This document shows, one piece after another, positions 1-5,105 of a stretch of DNA of 6,847 bases. The notes beneath the pieces were generated by a model. It was not told the origin of the DNA and ran no database searches. It saw nothing but the letters and a program-made list of their open reading frames with translations. The stretch spans positions 1-6,847 of the forward strand of contig JANXQZ010001138.1 in NCBI GenBank assembly GCA_025353235.1. Reading direction: 5' to 3'. Positions within the stretch are counted from its first letter, which is position 1. Each line of letters begins with the position of its first letter. This DNA is from Bryobacterales bacterium. Its GTDB lineage: Bacteria > Acidobacteriota > Terriglobia > Bryobacterales > Bryobacteraceae. Both the position numbers and the translations under genes were made by a program.

Positions 1-1794
1 GGCCCATTGAGCGTCTCCGGAAGCGCCTCCATCACCGGCGCGCTGTCGGCCGCGAGCACCACGCTTGCAAACCTCACCGTCTCAGGGCCAGCAACCTTCA
101 TCGGCTCGACCACGATAGCGGGACTTACCGTCACCGGCCTAAACCGCGGCCTGACCCCAGGCTCGATAGCTTTCCAGGGTGCCTCTGCACTGGCCCAAGA
201 CAACGCCAACTTTTTCTATGATCAAAGCAACCACCGCCTCGGCATCGGCACCACAACTCCAGGCTCCACACTCGTTGTCGCAGGCACCTCTCTACAGACC
301 GGCCCCGCGGCATTCCTAGGCAACGTCGGCATCGGCACCACCACTCCCGAAGCTATGCTACAAGTCCAAGGAACTCTAGGGTTGGGAGGAGCCATAGTCG
401 GTAGTGACAATGTTTCGTTTCGCGACCTCAACAGTGGCGGAAGTGGACAATGGAATTTTTATGACAATCTTGGCAATCAGCAATTCGGGCTATGGGAGGA
501 CGGCGGCGGTACCACCTCCAGGGGGGTGCTGATAAATTCACCAGGACCGAGCAACCAAAACGGGGTTGGCGATAACTTCTCCGGCTTCCGTTTTGGCGGT
601 CCGAACAACAAAGTCTTCTTTGCCGACAACGGCTCCATTTCGCAAATCTCCTCTTACCACTCCCTATATATTTCATCGACCGTCGGCCAGGGAGGATTCG
701 CATCCTCCACGCCCGATTTGTCAGTTTTGACGACATCCGGATTCGTCGGGCTGCGAACTGCAAGCCCCCTCAACAGACTCGATGTCAATGGCGCAGAAGC
801 CATCGGCTCCTACGCCGGAGTCAACACCGCACCCGCAAACAGCCTCATCGTCAGCGGTAACGTCGGAATAGGAACCACCAACCCCACCCTCGGCCCCCTG
901 CAAATGGCCTCCGGCGCTTACGTAACGACTGGAGGAGTCTGGACCAACGCCTCGGACCGCAACCTCAAAGAGAACTTCGCCACCATGAGCCCGGCCAGCA
1001 TTTTGCAAAACATCGACCAGCTCCCAATCACCGAGTGGAACTACAAAAACGAAGACCCGAGCATTAAGCACATCGGCCCCGTAGCCCAGGATTTCTATTC
1101 CATCTTCCACGTCGGCAACGCCTCAACGAGCATCTCAACGATTGACCCCTCCGGTATCGCCCTGCTCGGCATCCAGGCCCTTGACCAAAAGATCGGCAGC
1201 TTACAAGGCTCCCTGACCGGCAACGCCTCAACGAGCAATCTCACCGTCTACTCCCCTGCAAACTTCAGCGGCGACAGCGTCGGTGAAGCAAGAATCCTTT
1301 CCGCCGCAATGACCGTCCGCGTAACCTTCAAACAGTCCTACAAATATGCGCCCATCGTAACTATCACGCCAGAAGGCCAGGCAGTGACCGGATTCATTAA
1401 AGACAAAGACGCCACCGGCTTTACAATCGCCCTTCAAACCCCGGCAATGAGCGACACCACCTTCGACTGGCACAGCTTCTCCTCCCCGGATGAAATGCTG
1501 ACCGTCTCTGACGGCACCACCCTACCGATCATCCTAACCGTGGCCGCTGCAGTCACTACCGCCACTCCCTTGCCCGTAATCTCAACACCCACCGCTGCTA
1601 TCGTCGTCCCTACCGTTCCAACTCCCACCTCTTCTTCATCAACCCCGCAAATCCTGGGAACCTCTACGACAACATCGGCATCTGCCTATCCACCTCAACC
1701 CCCGCTACCACCGCCCCAAGTACCAACGCAACCCGGGCGACCAACCCCTCGCGGCCCGCCGCTGTGGCCGCCCCAATACCCCCAGAATCCGTGA
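1..1794 (+). CDS. Fibre/adhesin-like protein with S74 self-cleaving chaperone domain, 5'-partial
   Basis: The frame is open from the first base, so the true start lies outside the window; TTG at 7 is only the first possible start codon inside it, and residues below count from there. Residues 1-310 are Gly/Ser/Thr-rich beta-type fibre sequence with repeated motifs: LGIGTTTP (78-85), VGIGTTTP (107-114), a diverged VGLRTASP (247-254) and VGIGTTNP (286-293). Residues 316-395 match the S74 intramolecular chaperone of phage tail spikes and bacterial surface fibres: SDRNLK (expected Ser/Lys pair S316 and K321), ITEWNYK, then HIGPVAQDF (355-363) and a helical end, ALDQKIGSLQ. In this family the domain drives trimer assembly and then cleaves itself off in front of the serine. 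Residues 424-491 look like a further beta domain ending FDWHSF, followed by a Pro/Thr tail. The last 30 or so residues (PLPPPQVPTQPGRP onward) probably arise from a frameshift. Likely role: secreted or surface fibre; ligand unknown. Confidence 0.8.
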   Translation, partial: GPLSVSGSASITGALSAASTTLANLTVSGPATFIGSTTIAGLTVTGLNRGLTPGSIAFQGASALAQDNANFFYDQSNHRLGIGTTTPGSTLVVAGTSLQTGPAAFLGNVGIGTTTPEAMLQVQGTLGLGGAIVGSDNVSFRDLNSGGSGQWNFYDNLGNQQFGLWEDGGGTTSRGVLINSPGPSNQNGVGDNFSGFRFGGPNNKVFFADNGSISQISSYHSLYISSTVGQGGFASSTPDLSVLTTSGFVGLRTASPLNRLDVNGAEAIGSYAGVNTAPANSLIVSGNVGIGTTNPTLGPLQMASGAYVTTGGVWTNASDRNLKENFATMSPASILQNIDQLPITEWNYKNEDPSIKHIGPVAQDFYSIFHVGNASTSISTIDPSGIALLGIQALDQKIGSLQGSLTGNASTSNLTVYSPANFSGDSVGEARILSAAMTVRVTFKQSYKYAPIVTITPEGQAVTGFIKDKDATGFTIALQTPAMSDTTFDWHSFSSPDEMLTVSDGTTLPIILTVAAAVTTATPLPVISTPTAAIVVPTVPTPTSSSSTPQILGTSTTTSASAYPPQPPLPPPQVPTQPGRPTPRGPPLWPPQYPQNP

Positions 1795-1919
1795 CATCAG
1801 GATCCGTGACATCAGCACCCATAATACCCGCAACGGCCCTATTCCCTACCCCTGCCTCCACCACTCCGGACTCGACCCAACAACCAGCCGCAACCCTTCG
1901 CACAACCACCACTCCCTAG
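1707..1919 (+). other. Frameshifted continuation of the fibre protein tail
   Basis: From about 1695 the -1 frame reads TTAPSTNATRATNPSRP and continues Thr/Ala/Pro/Ser-rich (SVTSAPIIPATALFPTP, then LRTTTTP) to TAG at 1917-1919. This matches the composition of the tail before it (TPTSSSSTPQILGTSTTT) better than the annotated end, which switches abruptly to Pro/Arg/Gln/Trp. Adding one C to the C5 run at 1699-1703 would join the two frames. The recovered stop lies 10 bases before the hairpin at 1930. I infer that this is the original C-terminus, adding about 70 residues. It could be a real mutation or a homopolymer error. Confidence 0.6.
1786..1815 (+). repeat. 15-bp tandem duplication, two copies
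   Basis: The unit ATCCGTGACATCAG plus one preceding base occurs twice in a row (1786-1800 and 1801-1815) with one mismatch, in the first base. The 15-base unit keeps frame, and in the -1 frame it encodes ESVTS then GSVTS. The first copy also supplies the TGA that ends the annotated frame at 1794. Confidence 0.85.
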
Positions 1920-1929
1920 CCCTCTTTAT

Positions 1930-1961
1930 ATACAGCTCTCTGTAGCAACAGAGAGTTGTAT
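1930..1961 (+). terminator. Strong stem-loop after the fibre gene, probable terminator
   Basis: ATACAGCTCTCTGT (1930-1943) pairs with ACAGAGAGTTGTAT (1948-1961) over 14 positions, with one G.U pair and a 4-base loop AGCA. It sits 10 bases after the TAG at 1917-1919. No U-tract follows on the + strand (GCTTCCCC), so it may act as a factor-dependent terminator or as a 3' end stabiliser. Confidence 0.5.
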
Positions 1962-2189
1962 GCTTCCCCCCACTTGCCTCGGATCCTTCGCCGCCGCTTC
2001 CAAGAGGCGGTGGCCGTCACTACAGTGATACGGCGAGACAGATAGTTACTGCACCAAGTGCAGCGGCAAGAATTCATAGCGAGAGCTACGAGGTTGTGGA
2101 AGGCAATACGCCGGAGATTACTGTCAAGCGCGCGCGCACCACTGCTCCCTTCGATGAAGACTGCAAACGTGATCGGCCTCCGCGATCCA
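1962..2189. other. Gene-poor stretch without a recognisable gene
   Basis: I see no convincing gene here. A GTG-initiated frame at 2096-2419 has an ordinary-looking beginning (VEGNTPEITVKRA) but then runs through the dispersed repeat in a frame that the other repeat copy does not keep open, so I do not call it. A short perfect palindrome, CTGCAC-CAA-GTGCAG, lies at 2049-2063; its role is unknown. Confidence 0.5.
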
Positions 2190-2382
2190 GGACATCGTTC
2201 CGAATCCCAAATAAGTTAGTGAATTCCGGCAGCCTCACACTTATCGGTCTCAACTCCTCGAAGGCCGATTCAAGATCTCATGAGCCTGTACGCTCGTCAT
2301 TGCTGTTACGAGCCCGAGGGGCCCCAGCGGGACTTCATGGCATGGACCGGTGTTCGCATGGCGGGATTGCGACCACAAAGCC
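2190..2382 (+). repeat. Dispersed repeat, left copy (remnant of a RelE-like toxin 3' end and its flank)
   Basis: Two blocks match the sequence at and after the end of the RelE-like toxin gene further right. Block 1 (2190-2278) aligns with 4481-4568 with about 11 mismatches and one gap in 89 columns. Block 2 (2331-2382) aligns with 4649-4700 with about 7 mismatches in 52. Both are about 86% identical by eye. The middle segments (52 bases here, 80 there) differ. In the frame matching the toxin, block 1 begins with codons for DIVPNPK and a stop, against DIVPHPK in the intact gene. I cannot align the 90 bases before the block to the toxin, so only its last codons are represented here. Confidence 0.85.
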
Positions 2383-2519
2383 TTCGCACCATCTCCGCCG
2401 GGGCCGCCCGCATAGATAAGAGGGAATCAGACCAGTGCGCCCTACATGATGGCAGAATTGTGGCGTTGTGACCGCCCGCCAAGTGCCACCGCCAATGGCG
2501 CGCAACTCATTGATATCTA
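2383..2519. other. Short intergenic stretch before the RHH-MazF promoter
   Basis: No gene or clear structure is visible between the end of the left repeat copy and the promoter at 2520. Small open frames here lack ribosome binding sites and any recognisable protein sequence. Confidence 0.4.
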
Positions 2520-2548
2520 TTGACATACATACTCATTGTGTATATAAT
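2520..2548 (+). promoter_or_regulatory. Consensus sigma-70 promoter of the RHH-MazF operon
   Basis: TTGACA (2520-2525) and TATAAT (2543-2548) are both perfect consensus boxes, separated by the optimal 17 bases. Initiation would fall near 2555, giving a leader of about 25 bases before the antitoxin ATG at 2579. The leader has no recognisable Shine-Dalgarno sequence. A promoter this strong fits a tightly autorepressed toxin-antitoxin operon. Confidence 0.85.
2525..2545 (+). promoter_or_regulatory. Imperfect inverted repeat in the promoter spacer, candidate antitoxin operator
   Basis: ATACATAC (2525-2532) and GTGTATAT (2538-2545) are inverted repeats matching at 6 of 8 positions. They fill the spacer between the -35 and -10 boxes and overlap both. 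Ribbon-helix-helix antitoxins usually bind such short palindromes at their own promoter, so this is the likely autoregulation site. That role is inferred from position and family. Confidence 0.45.
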
Positions 2549-2578
2549 ATGGATACAAGATCCTTAACCCTCACTACC

Positions 2579-2896
2579 ATGAGCAAACGCATCAACATCG
2601 TCCTGCCGGAAGCCACCGTCCAGACCATCGACCGGATGGCTAAGCCCGGTCAGCGCAGTCGCTTCATCAACACGGCCGTGCAACACTACGTGGCGAATCG
2701 CAGCGTCGAGGCGCTCAGGGCGCAATTGGAAAGCGCTGCTGTCCGCGACCGAGACCTGGACCGCGAGGTAACCGCTGACTGGTTTGCTGTGGATCACGAA
2801 ACATGGAAAAAACTCGACGAACAACCCATGACGCAGAAAAAGCCAGCCACCCGCGGCGCGGTGAAATCTATCTCACGGCGCTCGATCCGACCTTAG
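2579..2896 (+). CDS. Ribbon-helix-helix antitoxin, partner of MazF
   Basis: This 105-residue protein shows the ribbon-helix-helix fold of CopG/MazE-type antitoxins. Residues 4-10 (RINIVLP) form the DNA-contacting strand, 11-21 the first helix, and 27-38 (SRFINTAVQHYV) the second helix. Residues 64-82 (VTADWFAVDHETWKKLDEQ) match the acidic, Trp-containing segment that plugs the MazF active site. I chose ATG 2579 because the fold starts there and it lies downstream of the promoter; the frame is open back to 2468, but that would place the start upstream of the promoter. Expected role: neutralise the adjacent toxin and repress the operon. Oddity: the last 31 codons (2803-2896) overlap the toxin frame, and residues 84-105 (Lys/Arg/Ser-rich) do not look like part of the antitoxin. 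Confidence 0.88.
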   Translation: MSKRINIVLPEATVQTIDRMAKPGQRSRFINTAVQHYVANRSVEALRAQLESAAVRDRDLDREVTADWFAVDHETWKKLDEQPMTQKKPATRGAVKSISRRSIRP

Positions 2897-3198
2897 GCCG
2901 CGAGATAAAGAAGACCCGCCCAGCGTTGGTCATTCAGAACGACGTATCCAATCGGCTGAGCGATATCACCATCGTCGCGCCGCTCACATCTACCGTGCGG
3001 TTTCCGCTCAACCCTGTTCACGTGTTGCTGGAGGCAAACTCCGCGACCGGACTTGCAGTAACCTCCGTTGCCCTGCTGAATCAGGTTCGCGCTGTTGACC
3101 GGGTCAGGCTTATCAAGCGCCTCGGAGTCGTCGACGACCTAACCCTGGAGCGCGTCGATGAAGCCATCAAGATCAGCTTGGGATTGCTTCGGCTCTAG
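2803..3198 (+). CDS. mazF: MazF/PemK-family endoribonuclease toxin
   Basis: This 131-residue protein carries all the main MazF landmarks: RGEIYLTALDPTLG (19-32), KTRPALVIQND (37-47), VAPLTS (58-63) and SVALLNQVRAVDRVRL (88-103). By comparison with E. coli MazF, R39 of KTRP and T62 of PLTS are the likely catalytic residues. Family members cut single-stranded RNA, usually mRNA, at short motifs and arrest growth until the antitoxin is restored. ATG 2803 is the only conventional start in frame before the fold; a weak GGAT lies about 9 bases upstream. The first 18 residues (MEKTRRTTHDAEKASHPR) precede the usual domain start and are written over antitoxin codons. The reading frame is -1 relative to the antitoxin, with a 94-base overlap, which implies translational coupling. 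Family assignment is secure; the start is less so. Confidence 0.92.
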   Translation: MEKTRRTTHDAEKASHPRRGEIYLTALDPTLGREIKKTRPALVIQNDVSNRLSDITIVAPLTSTVRFPLNPVHVLLEANSATGLAVTSVALLNQVRAVDRVRLIKRLGVVDDLTLERVDEAIKISLGLLRL

Positions 3199-3826
3199 TC
3201 AAAGCTGACAGAATGGTCACGCATTATCCATGAAGACAAAGAGCAACAATCTATCGGCGACTACCGCCCATCGGCTTTCCGGCAAACCAAGACAGCAGTC
3301 AAAGCTGGCCGAACGCAGATGGCTGCAAGTTTGTCAGCGAGACCTGCAGCCTGAAGGACCAACAAGGGAAGAAGATAGACTTTGGCATTTTGCACCTGGT
3401 GGCCGCACTTCGGGCGCCGGTGCGATGTGTTCTATCCGGTCGTGGTCATGGGCGACTGCGACAATTCAAACTTTGGCGTGGGCGAAACGCTCTAACTAGT
3501 ATATCTGGGACTCGATGCTTTAACCCTCCCGCTGCTCTTCGGTGGATACACGAGCATAGATGGCGAACCTCAGCCCCGCGATATCAATCATGGGGTATTT
3601 GGACACTTATTACTATGGTCGGGACATCCCTCAAGAGTCGTCCGGTCGTAGCCCGAAAGCTTTGGGTTGAACCAGAAGCAAGGAAAGCTGCGGAACAGGG
3701 CTCCCCCAAGAGCCCGACCGTCACTGTGAGACGTTCCGGGGGTGGTTGTCCCCGCATCTTTCAGTAATTAGGAGCGCATCTGGACCACCATGAGGAAGAC
3801 GGTTCTCCATCTGGCTGAGTGGTAGC
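3199..3826. other. Gene-poor spacer between the two toxin-antitoxin modules
   Basis: No gene can be named in this roughly 630-base stretch. One + frame is open from 3234 to the stop at 3765-3767 (about 177 codons) but has no ATG or GTG in a sensible place. Its early part reads plausibly (WPNADGCKFVSETCSLKD), while the later part is Arg/Trp/Ser-rich and unlike a folded protein. Another + frame reads FYPVVVMGDCDNSNFGVGET (about 3429-3488) before a stop, and a 36-codon frame starts at ATG 3560 (MGYLDTYYYGRDIP inside). These may be scraps of a mutated gene read in several frames. None matches a family I recognise. Confidence 0.4.
3698..3754 (+). other. Pair of short GC-rich hairpins in the intermodule spacer
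   Basis: GGGCTC (3698-3703) pairs with GAGCCC (3710-3715) across a 6-base loop, and CGGGG (3737-3741) pairs with CCCCG (3750-3754) across an 8-base loop. The second is followed by CATCTTTCAG, a poor U-tract. They could end read-through from the MazF operon before the next promoter, but the evidence is only structural. Confidence 0.3.
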
Positions 3827-3854
3827 TTGACCAATCCAGCGTCTCCGCTATACT
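3827..3854 (+). promoter_or_regulatory. Sigma-70-like promoter of the AbrB-RelE module
   Basis: TTGACC (3827-3832) and TATACT (3849-3854) each differ from consensus at one position and are 16 bases apart. Initiation would fall near 3861, about 46 bases before the antitoxin ATG at 3907. Position and quality fit an independent promoter for the second module. Confidence 0.65.
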
Positions 3855-3865
3855 TCCATCAGAAG

Positions 3866-3881
3866 TCCGACTTTCCGACTT
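3866..3881 (+). repeat. 8-bp tandem repeat in the leader, candidate operator
   Basis: TCCGACTT occurs twice without a gap (3866-3873 and 3874-3881), just after the predicted transcription start. Paired short repeats at this position suit binding of the dimeric antitoxin or the toxin-antitoxin complex for autorepression. Chance is possible for so short a repeat. Confidence 0.4.
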
Positions 3882-3906
3882 TCTTGAATATTAAATGCTT
3901 AACACT

Positions 3907-4263
3907 ATGACCACCCTCGTTAAAATTCATCGCAAGGGACAGATGACGCTCCCGAGCCGCCTGCGTTCAGCCATCGGCGTAGCTGATGGAGATGTCGTAG
4001 AAGCCAAGCTCTGGCGCGGCAAGATCCTCATCACGCCAAAAGCGGTGATCGACCGCTCACAATTTCCCAATGCGGATGATGATTACACCCCGGAGCAGCG
4101 CCGGATTATCGACGCGCGATTGGCCAAAGCTGACGAGGACATCAAGTCTGGCCGTGTGCATGGTCCCTTCACGGCAAGACAAGCCAACGCCTACATCGAG
4201 CGCTTGGCCAAAGAACGAACATCCGGAGGTAAGAAATCTAAGCCTAACCGTCCGTCCCGATGA
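3907..4263 (+). CDS. AbrB/MazE-fold (SpoVT-AbrB) antitoxin
   Basis: The protein has 118 residues. Residues 5-45 show the swapped-hairpin DNA-binding fold of AbrB/MazE proteins: VKIHRKGQMTLPSRLRSAIG, then a short acidic loop, then KLWRGKILITPK. Residues 61-103 (starting TPEQRRIIDARLAKADEDI and continuing GRVHGPFTARQANAYIE) match the toxin-binding tail seen in AbrB-type antitoxins paired with RelE-like toxins; the end is Lys/Ser-rich and probably disordered. I prefer ATG 3907, immediately before the fold, to the in-frame ATG at 3895. Neither has a clear Shine-Dalgarno sequence. The stop codon overlaps the toxin start in ATGA (4260-4263), a classic coupled arrangement. Expected role: bind and inactivate the toxin downstream and repress the shared promoter. 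Confidence 0.9.
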   Translation: MTTLVKIHRKGQMTLPSRLRSAIGVADGDVVEAKLWRGKILITPKAVIDRSQFPNADDDYTPEQRRIIDARLAKADEDIKSGRVHGPFTARQANAYIERLAKERTSGGKKSKPNRPSR

Positions 4264-4505
4264 AGATTATCCTTTCGGATAAGGCGTCGATAGAGATCGC
4301 TGACGCTCCGCCTGCTGTGCGCAAAGCCTTTCACAAACAACTTCTTTTCTTAGAACGTGACCTGCGTCACCCATCGCTTCGCGCTAAGAAGTACGATGAA
4401 GTTAAAGACCGCTGGCAGGCGCGCGTCAACCGGACCTGGCGCTTCTACTTCAAGATTGTTGATGAAGCGTATATCATTGAGGACATCGTTCCGCATCCCA
4501 AATAA
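4260..4505 (+). CDS. RelE/ParE-superfamily toxin
   Basis: At 81 residues it is a normal length for the compact RelE/ParE fold. An N-terminal strand (MKIILSDKA) precedes two helices (PPAVRKAFHKQLLFLERDL), then the conserved HPSLRAKKYDE, the strand pair DRWQARVNRTWRFYFKI (50-66), and the ending YIIEDIVPHPK (71-81). Family members with this pattern are mRNA-cutting, ribosome-associated toxins, though some ParE relatives act on gyrase instead; sequence alone does not settle which. The basic residues R55, R58 and R61 and the terminal His are candidates for the active surface. The gene begins in an ATGA overlap with the antitoxin and has no Shine-Dalgarno sequence of its own, so translation is probably coupled. 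The last 8 codons (from 4481) lie within the dispersed repeat whose other copy is at 2190. Confidence 0.9.
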   Translation: MKIILSDKASIEIADAPPAVRKAFHKQLLFLERDLRHPSLRAKKYDEVKDRWQARVNRTWRFYFKIVDEAYIIEDIVPHPK

Positions 4506-4700
4506 CTTGGTGGATTCCGGCACCCTCAGACTGGTCGGTGTCAGCTCCTCGAAGGCGATTCAAAATCTTTCATTTCGCGGGTAGGTTGGCACACCCGACC
4601 GTGATCGCCACGCGCGCGGCGGCGATACACGCTTCAACGAACCGCCAGGACTTCATGGCGTGGACTTGTGTTCGTGTGGCCGGATTGCGACCATAAAGCC
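4481..4700 (+). repeat. Dispersed repeat, right copy, overlapping the RelE-like toxin end
   Basis: It begins within the last codons of the toxin (EDIVPHPK and stop) and continues about 195 bases past it. Blocks 4481-4568 and 4649-4700 match 2190-2278 and 2331-2382. Direct orientation around two toxin-antitoxin modules suggests either copy-and-loss of a toxin module or a dispersed non-coding repeat that happens to end in toxin codons. The 80-base middle (4569-4648) is GC-rich and unmatched. Confidence 0.85.
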
Positions 4701-4725
4701 CTAATATCGTGGTCGCAATCCGGCC
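4678..4725. repeat. Perfect 16-bp inverted repeat (hairpin) at the repeat end
   Basis: GGCCGGATTGCGACCA (4678-4693) and TGGTCGCAATCCGGCC (4710-4725) are perfect reverse complements around a 16-base loop. The left arm belongs to the dispersed repeat; in the left repeat copy the arm is slightly changed and its partner is missing. No U-tract follows. It may be a transcript end, the border of an element, or the scar of an inverted duplication. Confidence 0.8.
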
Positions 4726-4726
4726 T

Positions 4727-4745
4727 GGCTTGCCATTGGTAAGCC
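4727..4745. repeat. Second small hairpin next to the 16-bp inverted repeat
   Basis: GGCTTGCC (4727-4734) pairs with GGTAAGCC (4738-4745) around a 3-base loop, with one G.U pair. It follows the larger hairpin after a single base, making a tandem stem-loop block at the end of the toxin-antitoxin region. Confidence 0.5.
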
Positions 4746-5105
4746 TAGAGCCAACCCTCCCATGCGTGCTCTGAAGCCAGTCAGATAGTCGAACAAGTGG
4801 CGGGCCTGGGACGGTGCCGTGACTGCGAAACGTTTTCCTTGCGCCGGTTTCAGATTCTTCTTGGGCCGACCTATGTTCTCTCGGGTTGGGTCTTCCCCGG
4901 CTGCCTTCACGCTATTTAAACGCCGCCCAGGGATTAACTCAAATCCCTATGTCGATTCAGGGCTGGTTGAGCCACACCAGAACTGACGGGACAATCGCGA
5001 GGTTGAGCACACCTTCGGCTACTTACACCCGCCCGATGGAATTGAAGTAGGGCCGAGGTTCGCGCTTCAAATGAATCGAGGCTCACATCAATCCCGGAGA
5101 TCAGG
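4746..5105. other. Gene-poor stretch after the second module
   Basis: No recognisable gene. The longest candidate is on the - strand (4701-4910, 69 codons from a GTG, including GRPKKNLKPAQGKRFAV and RHLFDYLTGF); it reads into the 16-bp inverted repeat, has no ribosome binding site and resembles nothing I know. A small hairpin, GGGATT-AACTCA-AATCCC, lies at 4931-4948. Bases 5096-5099 (GGAG) probably serve as the ribosome binding site of the short peptide gene that follows. Confidence 0.4.

Noticed and set aside
721..1110. Minus-strand 129-codon frame and similar antisense frames across 131-1912
   Set aside because: They lie opposite the clearly coding fibre protein and have low-complexity Gly/Val/Arg composition typical of shadow frames.
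2096..2419. GTG-initiated + frame of 107 codons before the first module
   Set aside because: It runs through the dispersed repeat in a frame that the other repeat copy does not keep open, and only its first residues look ordinary; it is likely spurious.
2468..2578. 37-residue N-terminal extension of the RHH antitoxin
   Set aside because: It spans the consensus promoter and precedes the fold; ATG 2579 fits the family start.
3197..3307. AGTCAAAGCTG occurring twice about 100 bases apart (near 3197 and 3297)
   Set aside because: It is only 11 bases long with no surrounding similarity or structure; likely chance.
4701..4910. Minus-strand frame of 69 codons with GRPKKNLKPAQGKRF
   Set aside because: It starts at a GTG without a ribosome binding site, ends inside the hairpin region and resembles no family; too weak to call as a gene.
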